From Apostichopus japonicus (taxonomy: Eukaryota > Echinodermata > Holothuroidea > Aspidochirotida > Stichopodidae): a DNA stretch of 64,000 nucleotides. Below are positions 1 through 26,451 of this stretch, in pieces; the stretch's first letter is position 1, and each line of letters starts with the position of its first letter. Both the position numbers and the translations under genes were made by a program. Under the pieces are notes generated by a model. The model did no database searches. It was not told the DNA's origin and was given only the letters and a program-made list of their open reading frames with translations. The stretch lies in assembly GCF_037975245.1 (NCBI RefSeq), contig NC_092575.1:10820001-10884000 (forward strand). Reading direction: 5' to 3'.

Positions 1-994
1 TTTCATGAACTCCTGTGACAAGTGCTACAAACGTGTATGATTTGCTGACTTTATTTCCGCCCACATATTCTACAACAATGAAGTCCCCACACTGTGTTGG
101 TCGTTGAACTGTAGGGGATTCAGGGGCACTACAAAGCTTGGACCCCATCAGTCTATGTGAAGAAGTAGATAAACTGTGGCAAGTTCAACGCTCAACTGTA
201 CACATTTAGCATTGAGACATGAAAAGAATTGTTGGCTGCCCTAGTCCAGACAGTCAACAATAGATTATACAATCACACCACCTTAGTAGATATAAACATC
301 ACTCTCAGAGTCAACAACTCCCACAGGATGCTGTATACAATATATATGTATGCATGCAATGATATTTACTTTTAATCATAGGCAAATGACTCAATTATCT
401 GACTGGAAAAAAAAATTGTCCTTCCGTTACTGTCCTTCCGTTACCAAAATGGTAACGGAAAGACAGGTTTTAATCAATCATAATGAACAAACGAAGAGGA
501 CCAGGGTGAAACTAATTATTTCATTTTGTTGGCCAATCTAAACTTGCTTTGAAGATGAACTTTCATTTTAATCATGCTGCAACTTTTCCTGAAAAACTAA
601 AAAAAGTTATATTTTCGGTAACGGAAGGACATTTCAAATGGCAAAAATACCAAAGGCCACTGAAGCGGAACCAATGAAGAAAAGGGGCGAAAATATTATC
701 CATTCAGTTTTCCATGATCTATACTCTCACATGGTAGTGGCTGATATCATTTATATACTCGCTATCAATTAGCAGTGACGAATAGTTTTTATTACCAATC
801 ATCCAATTTTCTGTATCAACTCATGAATATTCAATTACCCATATATTTTCATTCCAAAATGAATGAAAATTGCATTTCTGAACCTGATTCTGGAAAATAT
901 GGACTCTTAGCTTTCATTTGACACCAAATTTACTATTGTCACACACTTTTAATTTTTTGGGTATCATGTCCACTTTCTCATGGAATTGCCCTTA
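1..994. other. Intergenic, no gene recognised
   Basis: No coding pattern is visible. The word GTCCTTCCGTTAC occurs twice in tandem at about 418-444 and in inverted form at about 451-465 and 616-630. The stretch before 994 ends in a motif containing the complement of GGGCAATTCCA, which may be the end of an unclassified DNA transposon. Confidence 0.4.
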
Positions 995-1429
995 TGTTGT
1001 TTACAGACACTGGGCTCAATGTAACCGTAACGGAGGATTGCGTAAACATTGATGGCTTTAATTTATAACGTGGAGATAGAGACCTGAATCAGGCAGAAAA
1101 CAGAAAGGGGAGGAGTATGTTTATATGGAACGAACAGTGGTGTCATCCGAATAATGCTACATTAAAGCATTACTCATGCTAAACATATGTAGAAATTTTA
1201 GCTGTTGGTTTAAGACCTCCCTCGGGAATTTCCGTATGTATGTAATTCATCTCACAGTATATGTACCTAACCGCAGGGTTGGCAAAGCCGCCGCTATTGA
1301 AATATGTGCAGTTATTCAAGATTTAGATGTAGCTCATCCTAATGCTTTTGTTGTTATTGACGGTGACTTTAACCAGTGTATACTGAGAAAAAACTAGTGT
1401 TAGCTATCATCAACATGTACAGTGTCCTA
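995..1429 (+). pseudogene. LINE endonuclease relic, 5' part (Rex1/CR1-like)
   Basis: Degenerate endonuclease/exonuclease/phosphatase domain of a non-LTR retrotransposon. The pieces DGFNL, NEQWCHPNNAT, VEILAVGLRPP, YVPNRR and VVIDGDFNQ are readable in order but in shifting frames with stops. The GDFN motif is the usual catalytic block near the end of this domain. The domain is cut at 1429 by the 4.5 kb insert and resumes at 5981 (LDLCY, LGKSDHDM). It is dead: several stops, no continuous frame. The 5' end of the element was not found, so it is probably truncated. Confidence 0.8.
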
Positions 1430-2610
1430 TAGTCCGGGAGCCCAGAAGGTTTATTCAGCTGAAGAGGTACAAAAGGTTTGGTGGCCTGATTGTGTTGGTA
1501 GGTGACCAAGCATCAATAAAATGTGTTGCTGCCGGGGCACACCCTGCATGGTAGGTGAGGGGGTCACAAAATAGGGGGGCAAAATATGCTTTTATTTAGC
1601 TGAAGAGGTACAAGCACAAAAGTTGGTGGATCTTATTCCCAGGAGGGTACCTTGCATCATGGTGGCAATGACAGCAATATCTGACTGCATGGGGCCCCAG
1701 ACAGTAGCCCAAAAGAGGCCCGCCCATATGGTATTATTCAGCTGAAAAGGTACAAGGGTGAATTCTTTTGCATTTGAACTATTACACATTGTGGTGTACT
1801 AAAACACTAATGACAGTAACTTTGTCCTGCATAGGGGCCCAAACAGTAGCCCTAAGAATGGGCCATGCGGTACAACCAGCTGTTGGCTAATTTATCTAGC
1901 TGTACAGGTACATGAACAAAACTTGTTGGATACTGCTCCCAGCAAGACTAATTACATTGCTGTAGCAACAACAGCAATATCTGCCTGCATGGGACCCCAG
2001 ACAGTGGCCCAAAAGAGGCCCGCCCATGTGGTATTATTCAGCTGAAAAGGTACAAGGGTAGATTCTTTTGCATTTGAACTATTACACATTGGGGTATACT
2101 AAAACACTAATGACAGTAACTTTGTCCTGCATAGGGGCCCAAACAGTAACCCTAAGTATGGGCCATGCGGTACAACCAGCTGTTGGCTAATTTATCTAGC
2201 TGAACAGGTACATGAACAAAACTTGTTGGATACTGCTCCCAGCAAGACTAATTACATTGCTGTAGCAACAACAGCAATATCTGCCTGCATGGGACCCCAG
2301 ACAGTGGCCCAAAAGGGCACAGCCCACATGGTATTATTCAGCTGAAAAGATACAAGGGTAGATTCTTTTGCATTTGAACTATTACACATCGGGGTATACT
2401 ATAATGCTAATGACAGTAACTTTGTCCTTCATAGTGGCCCAAACAGGCCCGTATATGGTGTTATTCAGTCAAAGTAGTACAAGGGTGAATCTTTCAGCAT
2501 TAATGCTGATACATTTAGGTTTACCTAAGTAGATCTACCAATGACACCAACTTCGTTCTGCACTGGGGCCCAGACAATATAGCCCAACATAGCCCCTCCT
2601 TTCATGTTTA
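1430..2610. repeat. Left inverted-repeat arm with 300 bp units
   Basis: The left arm matches the complement of the right arm. The marker TTCAGCTGAAAAG recurs at 1738, 2038 and 2338, an exact 300 bp period, with the last unit decaying toward 2610. Measured from the outer ends, unit boundaries fall at about 308, 608 and 908 bp. The right arm has the same spacing, so the arms share one architecture. Confidence 0.85.
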
Positions 2611-3675
2611 TTGTCTCTTGCCACGATTGGACGAGCAGTGAGAGAAAACAGAAATGATATAATTGCAAGAGATTTATGATTTATTGGACCTGGTTAACAA
2701 CGTTATTTGTCTTCTTCGTTAGAAATCCAGTGTAACGTACCTTATAATTGGATTGCGAGGCAATTCAAAACTGTGAATACCACCATACCTGAACGCTATG
2801 ATAGGTGCACTTTTTTTAAATGTAATTTAAAATACTTTGTGTAGCCAGAATTGTATCTTTCAGAATGACCTAAAACATTGTACTGGCCCTAATTAACTCA
2901 AAGTTGGTCTCCATCGTTGTAGCATTGAACTGATATACTTTGATTCAACTTGCTCAATCATTGATCGTAATGATTTATCAGTGATAATCATATGAAGGCA
3001 TGTTAACATCATCACTTGCTGAAATAACATATTTACAGTTTTGGTTAAAATGATAACATATAGTAACATCCATAATACATGTACACTAGGGTAATGTACC
3101 GTAAACAGTCAATTGGACACCATTTTGTATATCTTAGGCAACATTGATACTATAAAGTTTAGCACACAGAATTATAACGAAAGAGTGTTACTAGATTCCC
3201 ATAGCTAGGTACAAAAGATAGGAATGTACAGACAAGTAACAAATACTGTAAGTCAGTGGAATTTTCTGAAATGTAAGCTGCTGACATTATTATTGTCCAT
3301 TGTCACAGCAGTACATGGAAAATACAGCACTTGATTTAGCGAGTAATACACTAATGTTACATGTTAGGGTCAACCAAGAAAAGGCCAAATATCAAAACTA
3401 CATCAATCTTCAACAGCCTCATAGGTTCTGGGTAACAGGTTTTGTACATGTCAAGAAGATGAAATGTTGCTCCAGGGTGTGGTGGAAGTTTTGTTTTAAC
3501 CACTGCAAACAGATGGGTTTTATTACATAATAACTATGAAATCCATAAGTTCCTGTCAATAGAGAATATTACCTTTCTGCCCGTTCTATTGTGTTGATGT
3601 ATGTCACAATATAATGATTATTTACGACATAGATATGGCACAAGTAATTGTTTGCGTTCTCATCAAGGGTCATAC
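2611..3675. other. Internal non-coding part of the Academ-like element
   Basis: AT-rich DNA between the left arm and the nuclease relic. I see no motif-bearing reading frame. It may be the degraded place of the missing transposase exons or a deletion scar. Confidence 0.4.
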
Positions 3676-4463
3676 CTAATCCTCATCCTCACATTCACTC
3701 TCACTGTCATCACGCCATGGCTGATCATCCAACTCACTGTCATCATCAACATCTGCTACGTCCATATCGTATTTTCTCATATTTTCTGCATAGTTATCTC
3801 TTGGATCAACGACAGCATCCAAAGCCAGAGTCATTTCTTCATGCTCATGTACTGGCTCCGAGTCTTCACTGGACAATGTATCGGGTAGAGCTTCTCCTTC
3901 ATACCAATGGGGCACATACAGTCCATCATCATTGGCGATCCATCCATAATTCAGTGGGTGCAGGTCTTTGGTTGGTTGTTTGGTATGTGCATGGCTCCAC
4001 ATCGTAGCAACGAAGTTTGCCCGTAATACGTGTTGATACAGTACCTTCTCACATGGTGGTAAAGATGAGCAATTGATCTTCTTTACGTGTACCGCTTGCT
4101 GTTTCTTTTAGTCATCCTGGTGAAAGACTGGTGCCTGGCTTCATTGATGTCGTCCAATGCCTTGAATCCATAGATCCTGCAAACAAATGCAGTCACTGCA
4201 GGTTTATCGACAGCATTGGTGCATAAGGACTTCAGTGCCTCAACGTAATCAGGGTCTTTCTCTAGATAACTGAAGGGTACAGTCTTGCCTTTCCGGTAGA
4301 ACGCAGAGTTGTAGTCACAACCAGTCAGAGCATGAAAACTAATAAGAGCTTCACTCAAACCTGTTTGCTTTCTTTCAAGCTCACGTGAAATGTTGGTTAC
4401 GTTTATGAATCGTCTCTTGTTTCCTGAACCGAAGTCCAGAGTGATCATCGATGAGGCTGGCAT
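3676..4463 (-). pseudogene. XPG/FEN1-like nuclease fragment of the transposon, frameshifted
   Basis: Read on the minus strand, the first 126 residues (4463 to 4086) contain FINVTNI, then HALTGCDYNSAFYRKGK, then an INEAR segment. The TGCDY core resembles the Gly-Cys-Asp-Tyr signature of the XPG internal domain. A single frame change at about 4090-4115 leads into a second frame (QHVLRAN, then YGWIANDDGLYVPHWYEGEA, then a very acidic tail ending at 3676). Both halves together have the order known from many invertebrate transposon proteins of this type. Only the C-terminal part is present: upstream of 4463 the arm begins and no start is convincing. The frameshift makes it non-functional. Confidence 0.7.
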
Positions 4464-4504
4464 TTTGGGGACAAGACCATGATTTGATGATTTAATTGTT
4501 ATCC

Positions 4505-5977
4505 GCCGTCTTGTCCCATGCAGGCAGATATGCTGTCAATACTGCAGCAATAGATTTAGTCCTGCTCGAAGCGGTATCCAACACGTTTTGTTTATGTACC
4601 TATTCAGGTAGGGATATTAGTTAAAAGCTGGTTGGGCTGCAGGGCCTATCTTTAGGGTTACTGTGAGGGCATATATGCAGGACAAAGTAACTGTCATTAG
4701 TATTTTAGTATACCCCAATGTGCAATAGTTTAAATGCAAAAGGATCTACCCTTGTACCTGTCCAGCTGAATAATACCATATGGGCGGGCCTCTTTTGGGC
4801 CACTGTCTGGGGCCCCATGCAGTCAGATATTGCTGTTGTTGCTACAGCAATGTAATTAGTCTTGCTGGGAGCAGTTTCCAACAAGTTTTGTTCATGTACC
4901 TTTTCAGCTAGATAAATTAGCCAACAGCTGGATGTACCGCATGGCCCATTCTTAGGGCTACTGTTTGGGCCCCTATGCATGACAAAGTTACTGTCATTAG
5001 TGTTTTAGTACACCACAATGTGTAATAGTTCAAATGCAAAAGAATTCACCCTTGTACCTTTTCAGCTGAATAATACCATATGGGCGGGCCTCTTTTGGGC
5101 CACTGTCTGGGGCCCCATGCAGTCAGATATTGCTGTTGTTGCTACAGCAATGAAATTAGTCTTGCTGGGAGCAGTATCCAACAAGTTTTGTTCGTGTTCC
5201 TTTTCAGCTAGATAAATTAGCCAACAGCTGGATGTACCGCATGGCCCATTCTTAGGGCTACTGTTTGGGCCCCTATGCATGACAAATTTACTGTCATTAG
5301 TGTTTTAGTACACCACAATATGTAATAGTTCAAATGCAAAAGAATTCACCCTTGTACCTTTTCAGCTGAATAATACCACATGGGCGGGCCCCTTTTGGGC
5401 TACTGTCTGGGGCCCCATGCAGTCAGATATTGCTGTTGTTGCTACAGCAATGAAATTAGTCTTGCTGGGAGCAGTATCCAACAAGTTTTGTTCGTGTACC
5501 TTTTCAGCTAGATAAATTAGCCAACAGCTGGTTGTACCGCATGGCCCGTTCTTAGGGCTACTGTTTGGGCCCCTATGCAGGACAAAGTTACTGTCATTAG
5601 TGTTTTAGTACACCACAATGTGTAATAGTTCAAATGCAAAAGAATTCACCCTTGTACCTTTTCAGCTGAATAATACCATATGGGCGGGCCTCTTTTGGGC
5701 TACTGTCTGGGGCCCCATGCAGTCAGATATTGCTGTCATTGCCACCATGATGCAAGGTACCCTCCTGGGAATAAGATCCAGCAACTTTTGTGCTTGTACC
5801 TCTTCAGCTAAATAAAAGCATATTTTGCCCCCCTATTTTGTGACCCCCTCACCTACCATGCAGGGTGTGCCCCGGCAGCAACACATTTTATTGATGCTTG
5901 GTCACCTACCAACACAATCAGGCCACCAAACCTTTTGTACCTCTTCAGCTGAATAAACCTTCTGGGCTCCCGGACTA
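4505..5977. repeat. Right inverted-repeat arm with four 300 bp units
   Basis: The phrase CTTGTACCTTTTCAGCTGAA or a close variant recurs at 4751, 5051, 5351 and 5651, an exact 300 bp period. This arm has one more unit than the left arm. The units at 5051 and 5351 are nearly identical, suggesting recent homogenisation. Short open frames inside the units are by-products of the repeat and not genes. Confidence 0.85.
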
Positions 5978-7830
5978 CTACCCGCGGAGAGGCAATCCTA
6001 GATCTTTGCTACTCAAACCTAAAGGAAGCTTACATCGCATCACCGATTACGAAGCTGGGCAAATCTGATCATGATATGATTATTCTACAGCGAAAATACC
6101 AACCTATTGTTCAGAGGCAGAAACCTAAGCTATTGACTGTGAAACAATGGAACCCTGGAGCTATTGACAACCTACAATCCTCTTTAGATCTTACGGACTG
6201 GAATGTGTTCGTCAAAGCCATGGATGGGATAGATGAACTCACTCAAACAATATCTGACTTTTGTACTGAATGCACAGTGCCTTCCAAACAGATTAAGATT
6301 TATCCAAATAATAAGTCTTGGATTACGAGGGAAGTTAAATCAATTATAAATAAGAAGAGCTCGACAAGATTATAAAGAAGGAAAGGGAGTTGTATAAACG
6401 TAAAATAAGGAAACTTCACGGAGAATCATATGAAATAAGTTTGGGCTGGCATGCGAATGATGAGCGGCTATTCAAATGATACCAGTAAAACATTTATCAA
6501 CCCAATACATCTGTTGCTTACGCAAATCAAGTACATGCGGTTTACAATTGGTTTGATTGTCATGATTTTTCAAATGAGGCATACATAAGAGCTACATAAT
6601 TTATTATCCAGTCACAGGACATATCCTACCCCGTTTTTAACTGTAACTGAAGATGAAGTGCATCATGAGTTATCCAAACTAAATTCATCAAACGCTGCTG
6701 GCCCAGAAGGGTTACAACCCCGTGTGAGCATCTGGCTCTTAAGCTTTTAAACCCCGTTTTGGACCAATATTTAGATCTGATGCAGTTTGCGTACAGGTCT
6801 AAGTGTAGAACGGTAGTACGGAGGATGCTATTTTATCCTGTCTCGAAAAACTGTATTAACATCTTGAACATACAAATTTGGGTCATTCTGCTAGGGTTAT
6901 GTTTTTTTATATTTTTCATCTGCTTTTACCACTATTAAGCCCCACATTTTAGTAAATAAGTTATTAGAAATAAATGACGCCCTGATTTTATTGGGTGGAT
7001 TTTTAATTATCTTACCAATAAGTCACAATATGTTAATATTAGAACACCTAATAGCACATCCAAGGTTATTACATCACATACTGGCGCCCCACAAGATACG
7101 GTTTTAGCACCATTCTTATTCACTCTGTATACATCGGATGCAAGAGCAACTCATGCAAAATACGCATTGGTTAAATTTGCAGATGACACTGCCTGATTGG
7201 GTTTGATAACAAAAGATGATGATACTGTCTACCTAGAACGGATAAAATTACTTTGTTAACTATTGTGGGCAAACTTTTCTAGAACTTAATATTAATAAGA
7301 CAAGGGGTATTAAATGATTTCATTATTAAAGGAAGTATGGTTGAATGGGTTGATAATTATTAATATCTCGGTGTGGTGATAAATAATTAACTTGCATGTC
7401 ATGATCACGTAGATATTTTAATGAGGAAATTAAATTCTAGGATGCATTGCGAATGATGTATAAGTTTAATGTCAATAATAACATTCTTGCCATGTTTTAT
7501 AACTCTACCATTTGGTGTTTGGCAATATAATTTGGTGTCATGCGGTGGCAATGCTAGCATGGAAGATACTTATCGTATTGAAGCTATGATCAGACAGGCA
7601 AGTCGCTTAATCGGGGAAAGTCAGCCAACCTTGGCCTCGTCCTACCAACGGCTCCTAGGAGATGAACTCTACAAAGTTATGAATGACGATGACCACTCAC
7701 TATGTGTGTGTCTGGACAAAACAGTGTTCGCTCGGAGTGGTAGGATGAGGCTGCCGTTGGCCAGTCCAAATAGGCACCCCTCTTTTTTTATTCCACAATG
7801 TATAAAACTTCATAATTTAAATTTTAAACG
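5978..7830 (+). pseudogene. LINE relic, 3' part: endonuclease end, linker and reverse transcriptase (Rex1-like)
   Basis: Continuation of the LINE cut at 1429. In order: the endonuclease end (LDLCYSNLKEAY, LGKSDHDM), a linker with VKQWNPGAID and YPNNKSWITREVKS, the RT entry with NSSNAAGPEGLQP near 6690, the RT core with GAPQDTVLAPFLFTLYTSD near 7085, the catalytic FADDT near 7176, and the C-terminal RLIGESQP and SGRMRLPLASPNRH near 7600-7770. The LFTLYTSD block and the FADD box are typical of Rex1/Babar elements in the CR1 group. Many frameshifts and stops are present. The likely 3' tail is the (TCTTA)-type repeat at about 7975-7990, just before the first EGF exon unit. Confidence 0.8.
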
Positions 7831-8168
7831 CTAATTTGTTACTGTGAACTGTTTTCATATGTCCTGCTTTGTTGTTTTGTTCTTGCCCTTTTGTCACTTT
7901 TTAGTATATTTGTATTTGTATAATACTGTTTTTATGCGAGCATTCTGTTACCCTTTGTGCGGTTTCATAAATGTTATCTTATCTTATCTAACCTTTATAA
8001 ACCGACAAAGTAAAGGATTGCCATTAATCTATCGACTGAGACACATCATTCGATTTCGATTTCGATTTCGACTTCATTTTATTTTATTTGAATATATTTA
8101 TAGTTGGAGTATCGGATAGACCTACTTCAGATATTAATGTTATTTGTTTTCATAATAATTACCACCAG

Positions 8169-22632
<14,464 letters not shown>

Positions 22633-23099
22633 GTGAGAAAATGGTTAATGAAAGGTTATAATTATATATCAATATTGTCAAAGTAGAAAAATCCATGATT
22701 AGGAACCGCGACGAGCTTCAAAGGATTAACAGGAAGTCTAGCAGCTATATGTTGTTGAAACACCGTAAACGGACAGCCACGTGACCTTGACTGGGCACAC
22801 TCTTGATAACTTAGTACTATGGCGTCAATGCAATGATATGCTGTTCATCTTATACGGGATAGTGTGGATAAATGTTTAGAGAGAATTGAGTTGGATCAAG
22901 ACATTCAGCATGAGCTTCACGTTGCTGATTCAGTGAGTATAAACCTCTACCTCTTTTGCAGTTGGTAAAATCGCAACCTCGCGTGTCTATAACCCTAGCC
23001 TAGGCCCCTTGAGAAGATAAATCAGGATCCTAAGTTAACTCTGCAAGAGTAACACTACGGTCGGGGTAGCATAACTTACGCCTTAACATTTGTCAGTAA

Positions 23100-23810
23100 G
23101 TTATGCAAAAAAAGGAATAGAAACGAAGCTGTAACTTTGGTCCAACACATGACTAAACCTCATGTTGAGGCCCCCCCCCCCCCAATAAGGATGTGATGTC
23201 AGAAGAAAATGTGTTTGAGTTGCTGAATGACATTAAATTAAACCTCTGCAAAAGTGGATGTTATTTAAGGGCAATCAAATCAAAGCTGTCCAATTAGAAA
23301 GTGGTAAAGGCCAAACTTGATATTCAAAAGGAATTGGATAAGATCTGCTCAGAATACAAACATTTCACAAAGAGAAGTTTTGTTCAAAGTTCTATTCCAC
23401 AATTGTTGCAAAGGCTGAGAAATATTTCCCAGGGCTTGGCAGGAATAGCTGATCACGTGTTAGCTTTCCACAAGAAAAAAAAGGAGCCACAACCACTGCT
23501 TCTGATGTTCCGTTACAACTCTCTGAGAAAGAAAGAGATGGTATGCACTATATTGGAGTATACATTTTCCATACACTTCACAATAAGCTAAAAATAATTC
23601 ATCCCACTGGATGTCAGACATCACACAACAATCAATGGCTCTTCTTGATGCTGAGAGACTCAGCGCTGATGGGGCTGAAGCAGCCTACACTTGTGACTGT
23701 ATTGAATCGCGGTGGTCAGTGCCATGGCCAGTAAAACTATGTGTTGATGGGCAGGATTATTCAAAGAGAAGGGGTTACCCCAAAAGAGCTCAAAAGATCA
23801 AGTGAAGATG
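23100..23810 (+). pseudogene. Decayed transposon ORF of unknown superfamily
   Basis: A discontinuous reading: SIPQLLQRLRNISQGL near 23395, then HYIGVYIFHTLHNKLK at 23543-23590 in another frame, then LLDAERL near 23645. The second block resembles a C-terminal motif found in several invertebrate DNA-transposon proteins, from memory only. Frames shift at least twice and no start is seen. Confidence 0.45.
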
Positions 23811-26099
23811 TAAAGGCATCAGATGAATAATGAAGTACTGACTGACCAGGAACTGTTTGGCTCATGGACTCCTCAACTACCCACTGTTTTCCACACATAT
23901 GTCCAATTAATCAGACTCTGATCTCTGCTTTTTCAAATCTCAAGTTTCATTTTTGGTACAAAATCATACATTCATTAATATTTCTTAACTTTTATTTTAG
24001 CAAGATATTCAACATGAGTACAGTGTTATGTAGGTTTGTTCTCCGTGTAACCCCTGAAAAAAAGCCTTGTAAGTTTTGTAATCACTTTCATATATTCCAA
24101 AAATATTTTGAATATAATGACATTTAGTACATTTATTTACTCCAAATGTACTCTGTAGAAGGAAAATTAAACAAAAATTCTCATTTCAATTTCTAAAACC
24201 AGTCCATCTTGTATGGTTTACTATAACAGATTCCATCAAGTTACCTTTTTCATATTGCAGCAGTCCAGTCCAGGTTTTGACAACAGAGGCGCCCTTGAAT
24301 CTTATTCGATTTTCTATTGAATTCCTATCAACTATATATGCATGGGAAAAATTGCATTTTGAAAATGGTTTGGAATTGAAACAAACCATGTATACCCATT
24401 TAAATTCCTATTCATTTTAAAAACCACAGCATTGCAATTATTAAAAAGACACACATATAGAGAGTTAAAGTGATTTCAATTCAATGACAAATGTCAAGTT
24501 GGCTGAAGGGTAAAAATAAGCAGGGGGTTGGAGGTCTTTTGATTCCTGGTCAGCCTCAAGTGTCCCATGGTTCCACTGAAATGCTTGTTAACAAGGGGAT
24601 ACTTTTACTATAAGTGGTCCCTGGTCCTTCTACTTTTAATTTCCTGTAGAAGCCAATATTAGGTGATATACCACACAAAACAAATCCGGTGATCCATCTA
24701 GTAGACTAGACTTTATTTGGGTGTCATAGAGTTTTTACATGTTGAGAAGACCATTGTTTAGAACACATCAAATGTTTCTTTTCAAGTTGTTTATAGTAGT
24801 TAAACTTTAAAGAGTGAATCCTTCCCGGTTAAGATTTTTGAAGAGAGTCATTCCCCTAGATATACTCGTGGGTGAGTGTCCTTTTCAATGGTTGTTGTTC
24901 TAATGAATAATTACAAGCTTTGACCAGAGTTTACCTATGTGATCGCAGAGTTTCCTAGATATAGCAACTACGAGGTTGAGAGGGAATACTTTTTGCATTG
25001 TTTGTTATATTTAGAGAAAAGTTAAGTATAGTTTTTAATATTGCTTACGTGAAAGTAGGATTTATGACTATTTTCTGGTCATGAACTCAGAAGCTGGCAA
25101 CGATAATGGACCAGTGGGAGAAGTCACTTGGTCTCTTGCATCATAATTAGTCTCTTGCATCATAGTTAGTCATGGGTTAGGCTTTTACAGTAATGGAATA
25201 GGATTCGACCCCTTTATTGTATTTGTTATAGAATTATCTTTGTCTAATAAAATATAGTAGCCCATGATAATGAAAAAATATGCATGTAAAGGCATGCTCT
25301 TTATTTTACATATTAGCGGAGAAACAAACTATCTACAAGTCTTTTACTTTCATACTTCATCTGTATATTGTTCTGCACTGATTTGGTCATAAATATCAAT
25401 CTTATATCAACCATATTAAACTGATATTTAACTTGATCGGCTATACAACACAGTCACTTTAACATATCCAGTTGTGTCAGTGTGGTGTGTTTGAACTTAT
25501 TCATCCTTTAAAAATAAAATATAATAGTGAAGAATTGATCTGCGAAAAACACTAGGTTGAGTATAAATATTTTGATAATTTTCCAAGTAATTATAAGAAA
25601 TTTAAAAACTATTTTAAATGCAGAATGTTTTACTGTAATCATTTGTATGTAGTAATAATTTACTGGTCCCTGGTTATCCCAAATGCTTCCTGGTTAATTC
25701 ACTTTTAATAGTCATGCTTTTTTCCCCTTCAATCGAAATGAAGATTTAAAGCCCAAATTCGAGTTGAAAGTAGAATTTCAAAGATTGTGAAAAGATTTCA
25801 CTACAGCAGTATGGGGGACGTCTGTCACCACAAGTACCAAACTATTGGTTTTCAATCCGATATGTGGATACGAATATGTGTAATATCAGTTAAATGCCAC
25901 AATACTTTGGAAATCGAAATTTTGTGGGCCTACACGTAGCTTCTTAAACTTTGTGATCACATTAAATGCTGAAGATTGAGACTTCTGCTGCGAAATTTTC
26001 CTCAAATCTCCGTAATGTAATTCTGATCATCTCGATATCCTCAACAATTACCCAAATATTGTTTCCCATAGTGGGACCAAAGTTTTTTCTAGCTAATTT
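23811..26099. other. AT-rich stretch, no gene recognised
   Basis: No splice-bounded or motif-bearing reading frame on either strand. The short frame at 24186-24389 has no recognisable content. Confidence 0.5.
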
Positions 26100-26446
26100 T
26101 GAGGCTTTAAATATAATTCAAAGATCAATAAATCAATTTGGTGCTCACCTACGGCGTTCCTCAAGGGAGTACTTTGGATCCTATCCTGTTTCTCTGCTAT
26201 ATCAATGACATGTGTGGTTCATTGAACATTGATTTTAAGCTTTTGCTTTATGCAGATGATAGTGCCATTTTGTTCTCCCACAAGAGCGCCAGGGTGATAT
26301 CCCAAAGACTTGGAGAGGCACTTGAAGCGTGTAAAGTGACTGGTTCAATGACAACAAGCTCTCTCTCAAAAGATGAGAAAACTGAATTAATTCTTTTTGC
26401 TACTGATAGCATGCTCCAAAAAGCTGGTGACTTCAAAATTACTACC
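26100..26446 (+). pseudogene. LINE reverse transcriptase relic, 5' part
   Basis: RT core with YGVPQGSTLDPILFLCYIND followed by the catalytic box LLYADDSAI and the LSKDEKTELILF segment. The order and spacing fit the CR1/Jockey-type LINE reverse transcriptase. Upstream domains are absent. It is interrupted by the hAT-type element at 26452. Confidence 0.8.
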
Positions 26447-26451
26447 AGTGG

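Larger units (their letters stand above)
1430..5977 (-). mobile_element. Academ-like DNA transposon with long inverted repeats
   Basis: A 4,548 bp element. Its outermost 20 bases (from TAGTCCGGGAGCCC at 1430) are perfectly complementary to the bases ending at 5977. The flanks carry CTA at 1427-1429 and 5978-5980. Removing the element and one CTA restores the LINE reading TGT CCT ACC CGC GGA (Cys-Pro-Thr-Arg-Gly) followed by LDLCY, which is what that endonuclease family has there, so the 3 bp target duplication and both ends are secure. The arms exceed 1 kb and contain 300 bp tandem units. The internal gene is an XPG/FEN1-like nuclease fragment (3676-4463). Academ transposons are known for an XPG-like nuclease and 3-4 bp duplications, so Academ is the best fit. 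No DDE transposase core remains, so the copy is non-autonomous. Confidence 0.75.

Noticed and set aside
1592-1789. 65-codon frame, repeated at 5018-5215 and 5618-5815
   Set aside because: It falls wholly inside the 300 bp units of the transposon arms and its recurrence follows from the repeat. No domain.
3601-4007. Plus-strand His/Ile-rich frames
   Set aside because: They are the antisense of the acidic tail of the nuclease relic, which has the recognisable protein pattern.
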